64,000 bases of DNA from Prostheceraeus crozeri. Taxonomy: Eukaryota > Platyhelminthes > Polycladida > Euryleptidae. The notes beneath the pieces are model-generated. The model was not told the origin of the DNA and searched no databases. It was given only the letters and a program-made list of their open reading frames with translations. The position numbers and the translations under genes were made by a program. The number at the start of each line of letters is the position of its first letter. Position 1 is the first letter of the stretch. The stretch is taken from NCBI GenBank assembly GCA_907163375.1, contig CAJQUW010014401.1:1-64000 (forward strand), given 5' to 3'. Below, one piece after another: positions 13,110-22,863 of this stretch.

Positions 13110-13550
13110 GTATACAAACTTAAACCTCGCATCTACAGGCGCTACATTGACGACATTCAAATCGGCCCGTTGGAAAGAGATAATAGCCTTTTCAGACTAT
13201 TCTGAAAGTTTTTAATGCAGTCAATAAGAGCATTCATTTCACCATCGAAGTACCGAAGCAGGCCACCAGTCTGAGTTTCCTTGATTGGCAGATAAAGATT
13301 GCTGAAAATAGAATTGATTAAGGATGGTGAACCAATCCATGTCATTCGACATTACTTTGAGAAGTGACAGTTGGCTCCCTCGTCACTTCAAAGCGAATTT
13401 TGTAAATAAATGCGTCAACAGTAAAAAGACAATGCGTTTCAACAAGAGAAATGAGATAGTAGCTATGAAGAGATCTCATAAGAGACTTGGCTTTCGAAAC
13501 GTGAGTTTTAAAAAATAGCAAACACGGATTCGAAAACCATTGAGCCAAAT
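13110..13550 (+). pseudogene. Penelope-like reverse transcriptase remnant
   Basis: Translated pieces read RRYIDDIQIG (the RYxDD catalytic box) near 13138. They continue with an INxFHFTIE-like stretch, LSFLDWQI and MSFDITLRSDSWLPRHFK, an order of blocks seen in Penelope-like and related reverse transcriptases. Frames shift and stops occur, so this is a decayed fragment. A second Penelope-type fragment (a GIY-YIG endonuclease) lies at 44380-44690, but the two are 31 kb apart and need not be one copy. Confidence 0.5.
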
Positions 13551-16500
13551 AAAGTATTCTTCTCTATGAAATTCATCAATGACGGAGTTATGCGAAGAGA
13601 ACAACTGCGATCATCAAGGAATTTCCTGTAATTTTTTCCTGTGCGACTTTCCTGTAAAAATGGGAAGCCAGCCCGCCTGCAGCCTAAAACAGTGTCTGAG
13701 CAACAAAAGTATAAAAGTCACAAAAGACCGAAGAGAAAGCACATCAAATGTGAAGTCTGCGATCATTTGGGGTATGCACTTTGTGTCTCTTTTTACCACA
13801 TATCCGCAGGTTTCAATGGGCATACGTAGACGTAGGTCTGTCTACATTTTGTTTTATTGCATTACAAAATTGCAATATTGCTGATGCAACCTAAGTGAAA
13901 ATCTAATACATTTGGTACTTTATATTGAATGACATCGATGTCTGGAATCACCTCATGCACTCGCCAGACAAGCATGAATACTTTATTGTGCTTTATGGTG
14001 TCATCCAGGTTACAACTGTTTTCAAATCGTGGTCAAATGGTAAAATTGAAAATCAGCCGGAAAAGTTGGACTTCAGTTATTGCTACATGATTCTTTGAGA
14101 GGACTATTTCTCATTTCAGCTTCGTCTGTGAATGCCGCCAAAGGCATCTCATTCCTTACAGTTTTCATGAAAGAATTAAATACACAGTAGTATTGAAACG
14201 TTGTCAGTGCTCTGATCACAACATAAACACACTGATAAGCAAAATAGTCCGTTTTGAAGGCACGAAAGGGTCCGTATCCATAGGTTCGGAGAGTCACTAT
14301 ATACGGACAATGTGGTCCGTATTTAGAAAGGGTTCATATTACTATGGGGTCCGCTTTGAAGGTCCAAAACGGTCCGTATAGTGACCGTATAAGTCAAAAT
14401 GACTTTAGTATTATGGACCGATTAGATGATCCTACAATTTAGTACTTACCTTCAGATGCTTACTCATGCTGTACTAGACTGTCTTCATCTTCTACCAAAT
14501 TTGCTAGAAGGACAAGTTGTCTTACAACTCTTCGGTTGATTTGTCGAAATTTCCAATAAAAATAATAACTTTCTATTTTTTCCAGAGATTTTTCCAATTC
14601 TGATAATGATTTGATGATATAAATAGGCCTTAATAGAAAGATGACTTTGTCCGTCATTGTTTATTTGTGCCATTTAAATACGGACCTTATCTAGATTTTA
14701 TTCGAAAGTGCATCTTTCTAGCAATATGTTTTTGCATTGCACTACATAATTAGTTATTTTTCGGTTTTTCTGGACAAATCATTCACAATGAAGATGCTAT
14801 TTAGAAACTTTGTCTGAACAATTCGGACCCTTACTTTACGCGCCCTTCCATACTCTTAATAAGGACCATTTTGCCAAACATTTCAGTAAAGCCAAAGCAA
14901 GCAGAGCTTTATCTCATGCAATACCCATGCTCTTCTGCATAATAAATCAAATGTTCCATCCACAAGAAGTAAAGACAGAAATTGGCACACGATGTTTAAT
15001 AGCGCATCGCACATTAGATTTATTCAATGCATAGTAACATGATGAATAGCTGTTATTGATAGATGAACGAAAAGTTGAATGTCCACACCTCCTTAGTTAA
15101 ATTTAGTACAAAAATATCTCGTGATTCGTAGCCTATATGCGCAAGCCTGTTATTGCGCAAAGTATGTTTCTCTACTTTGCGAATGTGGCTCTCTAAGTTC
15201 TCTGTAGTTTTCTCTTACGTTCTATTCTAGTTCTCTACGCTTCTCTCTGTTATCACACCTCCTTTTGCACAATCACTGTCCAGCTAATACATGTGCATAG
15301 AATAACATTAAAGCTCATTATCATCTCAATCGTGCCCTGAAATATCAAGCAGAGAAATGTTTAACACTACTATCTTATCTCAAGCCAACCAGTACTATTC
15401 AATTTTTTAATGATTACCAGCTGCACGGCAGAACTAGGGTAAAGAAACCCATAGTAGGTTGTTAAGAACTGTGCTTGCGTGACATTCAGTTTTGTCATTT
15501 TTCAAACTTTCCCTGAAAATCGTTTGATGTGACCTACTGAAAGGTCAAATTTATTATCTGTCTTGAAAAGCAGTTTTTTCAAATGTTTGAATTTTGCCTT
15601 TTAACAATATTTTGTGAAAACTGTTTATGAAACGCATCGATTTTCTAATTCATGATCATCTATTATTCCATGGACATCGAATACAGTTTTCAGAGTTTCA
15701 AAGTTATGCAAATACTTCTTATCAAATATTATTGAATGCACAGAAATAAATTATTTAAATATAAAGCCTAATTATTCATCAATGACACAATTACAAATCT
15801 TTTGTGTCATTTCCTTATCACAGGAACTTTGGATTTCTTTAAATCGTCTTTAACTTCTGCAATATTTTCTGAAAGTGCTCAAAATTCTCTGAGAGTCTCT
15901 GAAAATTTGAAAGTTCATGAAAGTATCTTTTTCGTTGCACTCCATCCTCCAATCAATCATGTCAATCTGTTTTCGTATTCATAAGTAACCTTTCAGTGTA
16001 TTGAACTATATTAACATCATGTACAAGAATCTTTATTGTTTTCATCGCCAAAATTCGCTAAACTGTCAAACAATAAATTTTCAGATAATGTTGGTAAGTA
16101 GTGTGTATTTCGACTAATGAAAATCCGCATTTGCAGATCAGAATTACTGCCTACTTTTAGCCTCAGATATAAAACGTATCTGGGCAATGTGAAATAGTAA
16201 TCACAGCATATTCAGCAACTACCGTACACTGCATTGTGAATACATGCCGCTGGATTATAATCAAATGAGTATATACGAATGGGATGAATAAAAACCATAG
16301 TTTCATGGATGAGCAAGGTATGATAAGACGGGTTTTCTTTGATATTCCGTAAAGCAAATTAACTCAAATTAGTGGTTGACAGCATCAAAATAGTGTACCT
16401 GCAGATAAAGGATATTGCAATTACATATCATCATTATACACGTACATCAAAAAATACAGTATTTGATGCAATTATGAAGAAACATGTTTTCAGATTGAAA

Positions 16501-16565
16501 ATTTGAGATTTGTAAAAGTGGCGATTTTTACATTTTGACCTCTGTCCACCTTAAACAATGACGAA
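13551..16565. other. Host intergenic DNA with a local GGTCCGTAT repeat
   Basis: Between about 14255 and 14400 the word GGTCCGTAT and its complement recur, making a weak inverted repeat (ACTATATACGGAC against GTCCGTATAGTGAC). It may be a small MITE. No gene was supported elsewhere in the stretch. Confidence 0.4.
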
Positions 16566-16990
16566 TACAAATGTGATTTTAAAGTCCTTACCTGGTTTTA
16601 AATCAATGTCACGGACGCTAAATTTATCGGATCGCCAATTATTTTACACCAAAATGTACCTGAAACTCCAAAGTTTTATGTGGTATATTGATTATTATGT
16701 ATACGCGTTGTTATTTAGAAGACTAGCGTCACAAATCAAAAATGACAAATTGAGTATATTAAGTTCTTTAACCTCGACTACGAAACTGGCATAACGTTAC
16801 TTCACTTTATCCTAACATGAGAATTCAACATTCAAATTGATGTGCGTCACTGGAAGGAATTCAAATAATTTATTTCGTTGTGTATGGAATTACACCATTG
16901 CTAAATGAAAATAGAACTCATAGATATCTTAACTCACAAATCACATTATCGATTGAATATGCAAACATCGTCAACTTAATCATTTAATAA

Positions 16991-16996
16991 TGCAAA
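16991..16996. repeat. Polinton A target site duplication, left (TGCAAA)
   Basis: TGCAAA directly precedes the left AGTAATGGGC terminus and is repeated at 35533-35538. A 6-bp duplication is the Polinton integration signature. Confidence 0.95.
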
Positions 16997-17645
16997 AGTA
17001 ATGGGCAAAAGACCGTTCCAGGACACCATAAAATTCAAAAAAATAGTATCTTTAAAAACGACATAAATTCATGAATTTAGACCCTTTTTCAGGTTTTTAA
17101 GACCTAAATACATGGATTTAGTCCATTCAAAAAGTACCATTTTTTCAAAAATGGTACTTTTTAAAAACGACATAAATTCATGAATTTGAACCCTTTTTCA
17201 GGTAATGAAGACCTAAATTCACAAATTTGGGCGTTTTTAAAAATACCCAATTTTCAAATTTTTCAAAATCTCAAATTTGAGAATTACAATCGGGCGAAGC
17301 CCTAGAACCTTCGGTTCGATTTTCACCCCCCGCCAAAATCATGACCGTTCCAGGACACCGAAAATCATAAAAGTTGAGAATTTCAAATTTGAGATTAAGA
17401 TCATTTTTTTACTTTGAAAATCATGACCGTTCAAGGACACCGAAAAAATCATAAAAGTTAAGAATCTCAAAATTTGAGAATTACAATCGGGCGAAGCCCT
17501 AGAACCTTCGGTTCGATTTTCATTGCTTAAATCATGACCGTTCAAGGACACCAAAAATCATAAAAGTTGAGAATTTCAAATTCATGAATTTTATCCATCT
17601 TTCAGGTTTTTAAAATATATCATGTGACTAATAATATTTCTTTAA
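16997..17645 (+). repeat. Polinton A left terminal inverted repeat
   Basis: It matches the right repeat from the tip inward. Inside it the subrepeat GACCGTTC(C/A)AGGACACC recurs near 17002, 17342, 17424 and 17532, each of the inner copies followed by AAAATCATAAAAGTT. The left repeat has about 190 bp more than the right one because of extra copies of this module. Two copies of the GGGCGAAGCCC/GAACCTTCGGTTC double hairpin also lie here (17291-17320, 17488-17516). Its inner part is separated from the gene at 19415 by an insertion. Confidence 0.9.
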
Positions 17646-19399
17646 CAGGTAGCGGTTAATGCAAAATGAAAACACATTCTTTTTTCTTTTTGAAATATTT
17701 TATTCACATATATGTGCAAGTAGTTTAAATTACAAAGTAAATATATGACATCTAGAAAAATGTTACATTCATAAACTGGGAATGGCATTCCCATTTTTCT
17801 ATTGTTACATAAAATGATTGACAATACACACCAGTACGTCAAATAATATGCTAGAGGACACACAGTATAAGAAAAAATAAAGAATGTTTCATTTATAAGC
17901 TGCGAATGCTCATTCCCATTCTCTTATTCCGTCTCACAAAATAAAATGTTAATGCATGCTACTCACATAATATAGCAAAGTCTTACAATATAAGAAAAAG
18001 CAACCACTGTTTCATTTATAAGCTGCGAATGCTCATTCCCATTTTTCTATTCTGTTACATAAAATGATTGACAATACATACTACTCATTTTGTGTTTGGC
18101 GCTCCTGTATATGTTGTGTCTCTAATTGCTGCGTTAGTCCAGTTGTCATATCAGATGTTTGATTGGATTCTTGGGAAGAAAATATCCCTGAGCTAATTTG
18201 AAGCAACTGTTCCTCTTTTTCAAATTCAAAATAATCTTCAAAATACTTAAAGTTTTTGAAAACAAAGAATATACTTAAAGTACATGTTTGAAGCTTTGTG
18301 TTAGCTTGAGAAAGGCGATATAATTTTATCAAAAACGTTACATACCTTCTTGAGAATTTAATGTTATATTCACTCTCCAACTTTTGAGTAAAGGCTACCA
18401 TTGACAAATGTTCCATTGATTTTAATTTAGATATCACAAATCCTTGGCAAATAGCAATTGATAAGGAAGAATTATTGTGTACTTTTTCTTGATAAATTAG
18501 AGAATGTAGAGTTGTAACACAGTTTTGGATAGTGCATGTCGCCTGTGCACTCACGTCGAGCTGTCGTTGGATTAGTTGTCCTGATGAAAATGAGTTTCTT
18601 ATTTCAGAAAAAATCTCATTTTTCTTGTCCTCTTTTTCTGGTTTTATCTTCTTTTGAAAATAGAATTCATGATTTACAAGAAGAGTTTTGAAAAAATCTA
18701 TCTATTACTGGAAGTACTTGATCACAAAATTTGAGGAATTCGCGATGAATAGAAGCACTCATTTTTGACACAGCTTCGATATTTTGGGTCTCGGATAAAT
18801 TGTAAACAGTCAACAGTCTCGTAGAACGCTCACAGAATGAATGCACGCAGTAATTAGAGCACGCAGTAAGACTAAAATTGTAATACTTGGAATAATGGCA
18901 GCAGCTGTTTCTGAGAGAGAGAGAATCTTTATGACCTTTGCCCCAACGAAGCGACTAAATCATACCCGCATTGGCGCTATTGTCTGCCACAAGCCGCCGC
19001 AGCTGTCACCACTTCAATGTTCAAAGGTCAAACCAAGTCAAGCGAAACAAAACTAAGATTCGCGACTTCTTCTGCAAAAACTAATTAAAATGTGCATTAA
19101 GATGCATTTCTTCCCAAAAAGGATATTTTTCGTGGAATGAAGAGTAGTTTTTTATCCTCATAACATGTACGATTGCATCGGTATTGGGCAGTAGAGCTAT
19201 ACTGGAGTAAACAAAAAATTCAATTGCTAATCTACGATTCATACTGGCAAACAATTCCTTTGTTCTCTCTCCCTCTTCGTCTCATCCTCTCCCAGAGCTT
19301 TTGGTCTGACTGTGTTCTTAGAAATATACGGCAAACAAACAACTGCGTATTTCTATTTAAATCAAAATTCAGAAGATTGTATTCAAAATATTTATTCAA
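17646..19399. mobile_element. Insertion of about 1.75 kb in the Polinton A left repeat
   Basis: In the right terminal repeat the word AATATTTCTTTAA occurs once, directly next to the copy of the gene start. On the left it occurs twice, at 17633-17645 and 19400-19412, with 1.75 kb between. The right repeat is therefore an empty-site reference and the 13 bp look like a target duplication or microhomology. The insert is less AT-rich in its right part and carries a minus-strand reading frame (18081-18554). It also has three tandem copies of a roughly 120-bp unit (near 17770, 17890 and 18010, each with CATTCCCAT). I do not recognise its family. Confidence 0.6.
18081..18554 (-). CDS. Unknown protein, part of a minus-strand reading region in the insert
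   Basis: About 157 codons, open from a GTG. Open sequence continues upstream, so the true start is probably further out, toward an ATG near 18762 or beyond. The product is rich in hydrophobic helical segments (for example KFSRRYVTFLIKLYRLSQ) and ends in a Gln/Thr-rich tail. I do not recognise the family. It lies within the 1.75-kb insertion, followed by tandem repeats that would form its 3' region. It may belong to an independent mobile element or be a passenger of the Polinton. Confidence 0.4.
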   Translation of the reverse strand: MSAQATCTIQNCVTTLHSLIYQEKVHNNSSLSIAICQGFVISKLKSMEHLSMVAFTQKLESEYNIKFSRRYVTFLIKLYRLSQANTKLQTCTLSIFFVFKNFKYFEDYFEFEKEEQLLQISSGIFSSQESNQTSDMTTGLTQQLETQHIQERQTQNE

Positions 19400-19414
19400 A
19401 ATATTTCTTTAAAA

Positions 19415-20107
19415 ATGGAAGAAACCGCAAGAATATATCCTTCAATATCATATGAACGTAGTTCTACTTTAATGGACATTGAAAAGATTAACATTGAAAA
19501 AATGAACATTGAAAAACACAAAGATAGAGTTAGGTATATGAAAGATAAGGAATCTCAATTATTATTTAAAATAGAACATTATAAAAAGTTAAGAAAGAGA
19601 TGGTCTAAAGTTAAGAATGTAACACAAGGAATTGGTATATTCTTAACAATAAGTTTAGGTACGTTAACAATTGTTATATCTTCAGGTGTTTTAGTAATTC
19701 CAGTAGTTGCTACAGCTTTAACAGGTACGGGTGTTTTTGCAACTTCACTTGTTACAATGTTAGATAAATCTTTAATAACTAAGAAACGAAAATCATTAAA
19801 AACTAAGCATTTACATATTAAAGAAGTCTATGATAAACTACATTACTACTTTCAAAGAGTATGTGATGATAATGTTATTACGTTAGATGAGATTGAAAAA
19901 TTTGATCTAATAGCTAATGAAGTAAATCAAACCTTTCAATTACAGTCCGAAAAAGTTGATGATAAGAATAGACAGGATGGCAAAATTTCTAGTGATGGTA
20001 AAATTTCTAATGAAGAAAATGACAAAATTTTTTTAGAAGAGCTAAAAACTTTAAGCGAAAATTTAAGCAAAACTTTATTAAACAAAACTTTATTAAACAA
20101 AACTTAA
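19415..20107 (+). CDS. Polinton A membrane-associated protein, unknown role
   Basis: 230 residues. The N-terminal 60 residues are charged and probably helical (IEKINIEKMNIEKHKDRVRY). Residues about 70-115 form two hydrophobic stretches (IGIFLTISLGTLTIVIS, then VLVIPVVATALTGTGVFA), likely membrane segments, followed by a Lys-rich helical tail with short repeats of SKTLLNKTLLNKT type. The start is set by TTTAAAAATGG, the gene-start pattern used throughout this element. A copy of the first about 20 codons occurs at the inner edge of the right terminal repeat (35012-35078), showing that the repeats once reached into this gene. No family was recognised. Confidence 0.6.
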   Translation: MEETARIYPSISYERSSTLMDIEKINIEKMNIEKHKDRVRYMKDKESQLLFKIEHYKKLRKRWSKVKNVTQGIGIFLTISLGTLTIVISSGVLVIPVVATALTGTGVFATSLVTMLDKSLITKKRKSLKTKHLHIKEVYDKLHYYFQRVCDDNVITLDEIEKFDLIANEVNQTFQLQSEKVDDKNRQDGKISSDGKISNEENDKIFLEELKTLSENLSKTLLNKTLLNKT

Positions 20108-20228
20108 AACGAGAAAACTTTAAACGAAAAGACGTCAAACAACAAAGCAATAAAAAAATAATTTGTTCAGTAAAATGTTTTTGCTGTATTCCAATGTTAC
20201 CACAAAATTCAAATATTATATTTTAAAA

Positions 20229-21050
20229 ATGGATAAAATTAGAGCTGATAATTTTAAAAGAATAAAACAATTAGAAGAGTTAATAAAACAAAGAAATATT
20301 ATGAAAGAAAATCATCTTCAACATAGAATGATAAAAGCTGGTATTCAATCTGATATGTTTGAAAAAATGCAGCAAACCGAGCAAGTAAAAACTGATTTTG
20401 AAAAAACTATGAAACCATTTAAAACTCTTGAAAAGGAACTTACAAATAATGATAAACAAATTGATATAACAGATCCAGAGCACAAAACTATATTAGATGA
20501 CTATGGATTACTAGAATCAAACATTAATAAGAAATTACCAAAATCTATGCAATTTGAACATTCTATTTCATTTATAGATGGAAAAACAATACCTAGATTT
20601 TATCTCGGACAAAAAGAAATATTTCCACAACCTTTTCGAGGTATAATTTTTTCACCAGATAAATCTCCTTTTAATTTAGATAGAAATTTTGTTAATCTTT
20701 TAAGAGGAGCAGATTTAAATAATTATGCTGTAGAAGATCTCATAAAATATAAAGCTATGTTAGACAGAGTTGGTGCAGTAAAATCTCTTAGACGTTATAA
20801 ACAATTAGAAAATTTATTATCAACGGGAGTTAAAGTAGGGAAAGGTTTATCTGAAAAACAGAAAACTGAAACAACTGTATTTTTACCAGATGATCCACAA
20901 GAATTACTAAATAGATTAAATATTTTAATATCTGCAATAAAAGAAGGACATAATTCTAGTTTCAATGAAATTCATGCTATATTGAAAAGACTGTTAGAAA
21001 AGAAGATTCTAAATGAAGAGGATTATAAAAGTATAACCGGACATCTCTGA
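20229..21050 (+). CDS. Polinton A coiled-coil protein beside penton
   Basis: The ATG at 20229 (MDKIRADNFKRIKQLEELIK) is preceded by TTTTAAAA, like the other genes, and is preferred over upstream TTG and ATG codons. About 273 residues: the first 110 are strongly charged and predicted coiled coil, followed by a folded middle (RFYLGQKEIFPQPFRGI) and a region NYAVEDLIKYKAMLDRVGAV. The last region weakly resembles RIDDLLQYAVRDVRRKLGAP in the Polinton B protein at 50110-50769, which also neighbours ATPase and integrase genes. The two may be homologous conserved Polinton proteins; function unknown. Just after the stop lies a double-hairpin repeat (21039-21074). Confidence 0.6.
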   Translation: MDKIRADNFKRIKQLEELIKQRNIMKENHLQHRMIKAGIQSDMFEKMQQTEQVKTDFEKTMKPFKTLEKELTNNDKQIDITDPEHKTILDDYGLLESNINKKLPKSMQFEHSISFIDGKTIPRFYLGQKEIFPQPFRGIIFSPDKSPFNLDRNFVNLLRGADLNNYAVEDLIKYKAMLDRVGAVKSLRRYKQLENLLSTGVKVGKGLSEKQKTETTVFLPDDPQELLNRLNILISAIKEGHNSSFNEIHAILKRLLEKKILNEEDYKSITGHL

Positions 21051-21138
21051 TGTCCTCCAGGGCTTCGCCCGTAGCTGAAATATGTTGTTGTTTTACTTTT
21101 TTCATAAAAAAATATTTATTTAATTTTTTAGTTTAAAA

Positions 21139-21927
21139 ATGTGTTCAGCAGATTTAGACAAAATTAATAATCATTTAGAAAATTTGATAGAGATTTTGGG
21201 TTCATCAAAATTTAGTACGACGTTAAAAATTATAACAACTACTTCATCACACACTTGTAATTTAGAACCCATTCTACATTTGGAACAAAATAAAAATTAT
21301 CAAATTGCATTGACTAGTTTCTCCACATTTAACACTATTCAAAACGTTATCAAAGATGTGAATGATCAATTTAGATATTCTACTGATACAGGCAAAACGT
21401 GGAAAATATTAACTTTTCTTCCTGGTTCTTACGAAGTTGAATCAATATCAAATGAAATTAAGAGACATTTAGGTATATCATTTAAAGATAAGAAACAATT
21501 ACATTTTGCAGTCGAACCGGCAGTTAATAAATTTTCTCTTACTTTAGACGAAAATCATCAAGTTGATTTTAATCATGATAGATCATTGTCAAAGCTATTA
21601 GGATTTAATAAACAAACCTATAGTCAAGGTTATCATTTAGGTGAGAAGATTCCAAAAATAACTGAAATAAATTCAATTGTTGTACATTGTGACATTATTG
21701 AAGGAGGATATATAAATGGTAAATTATCAAATTTAATATTCAGTTTTCCAGCTTTTACTGTACCCATTGGTTATAGATTAAATGTAATTCCACAAACATT
21801 AATATATTTTCCTATTACAAGAAAAACTATTAACAACATTGGCATTAGAATCACTGATGAGAAAGGACAAGAAATAAATTTTGGAGGTGAAGAGATTATG
21901 ATAGATCTTTTGGTTCGGGAGGTATAA
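21139..21927 (+). CDS. Polinton A penton (minor capsid) protein
   Basis: 262 residues. The C-terminal two thirds carry penton-like blocks shared with the longer Polinton B protein at 52056-53633: LSKLLGFNKQTY, HCDIIEGGYINGKLSNL, an LIYFPITRKTINNIGI block and a final INFGGEEIMIDLLVRE. In Polintons and adintoviruses this single-jelly-roll protein forms the capsid vertices. Its place just before the packaging ATPase and the TTTAAAAATG start fit. Half the length of the Polinton B version, which has an internal duplication. The family call rests on motif order and genome context. Confidence 0.7.
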   Translation: MCSADLDKINNHLENLIEILGSSKFSTTLKIITTTSSHTCNLEPILHLEQNKNYQIALTSFSTFNTIQNVIKDVNDQFRYSTDTGKTWKILTFLPGSYEVESISNEIKRHLGISFKDKKQLHFAVEPAVNKFSLTLDENHQVDFNHDRSLSKLLGFNKQTYSQGYHLGEKIPKITEINSIVVHCDIIEGGYINGKLSNLIFSFPAFTVPIGYRLNVIPQTLIYFPITRKTINNIGIRITDEKGQEINFGGEEIMIDLLVREV

Positions 21928-22013
21928 ACTCCCACGCGAAGCTAGAGAAGTTTAATTTTCTTCTTCTTCTTTAAAAACAAAAATAAAATAAAAATAAATT
22001 TTTTTATTAAAAA

Positions 22014-22781
22014 ATGAGTGAAGTGCTACCATTAAATAAAAAAAAACTTAAATTTAATCATCATCCAAATTTATCTAATAAAGTTTTGTCAGTTATTTGT
22101 GGAAGATCAGGTTGCGGAAAAACGTATCTATTATTTAAAATTTTAACGACTCCAAATTTTTTGGATTATAACAATCTTATAATTTATACAACAACGGCAG
22201 AACAACCCGTCTATCAATTTTTAAAATATGGATTTGAAAATAATCTTAAAAAAACAGCAATTGCTTCATTATTCAAAGAATATGAAAAATCTGAAGATGA
22301 AGAAGAAATAAGTTCGTGGTGTGAAGAAGCAGCAAAAAATAATCAGTTAGTAGAATCTAATAAAAATAACCATATAAAGATACAATTAATAGATGATAGT
22401 GGTAATATGCAAGATCCTAGTAAACTAGATAAAACAATGAAACATTGTGTAAATTTTGATGATTGTGTTAATGATAGAAATCAGTCAGTTCAGAGAAATT
22501 ATTTCACAAGAGGTAGACATAATAACTGTAGTGTATTTTATTTAACACAAAGTATGTATTCATTAGACGGAAGTGTTATTAGAAAGAATGCAAATATATT
22601 TATACTATTTGAAATAAATGCAAGAAACTTAAGTGATTTGTTAAGAGATTTATGCGTAAGAAATAAAGATGAATTTAAACAATCGTGTAATAATGCTTGG
22701 TCAAAAGATTATGGCTTCATTACAATTAATATTGATAAAAAAATTCATGAAAGAGTTATCGAAAATATTTTCGCGGAGTGA
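22014..22781 (+). CDS. Polinton A FtsK/HerA-type packaging ATPase
   Basis: 255 residues. Walker A is GRSGCGKT at residues 30-37. A Walker-B-like strand IKIQLIDDS lies at about 121-129, followed by a sensor-like FYLTQSMYSLDG near residue 180. The enzyme would use ATP to drive genome packaging into capsids, as do the A32-type ATPases of Polintons, virophages and large DNA viruses. Start at the ATG after TTTTTTTATTAAAAA. It is followed by the convergent polymerase gene. Length is normal for the family. Confidence 0.85.
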   Translation: MSEVLPLNKKKLKFNHHPNLSNKVLSVICGRSGCGKTYLLFKILTTPNFLDYNNLIIYTTTAEQPVYQFLKYGFENNLKKTAIASLFKEYEKSEDEEEISSWCEEAAKNNQLVESNKNNHIKIQLIDDSGNMQDPSKLDKTMKHCVNFDDCVNDRNQSVQRNYFTRGRHNNCSVFYLTQSMYSLDGSVIRKNANIFILFEINARNLSDLLRDLCVRNKDEFKQSCNNAWSKDYGFITINIDKKIHERVIENIFAE

Positions 22782-22863
22782 TAAAAATATACAAATATAG
22801 TGTTACAATATTTTTTTTTATTTTTTATATATATCAAATTTGTCTATCTTAGAAATTAGAAAA

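Noticed and set aside
22014-22781. Bacterial contamination suggested by FtsK-like ATPase
   Set aside because: The ATPase is the standard Polinton packaging type and the element is flanked by host DNA with a target duplication.
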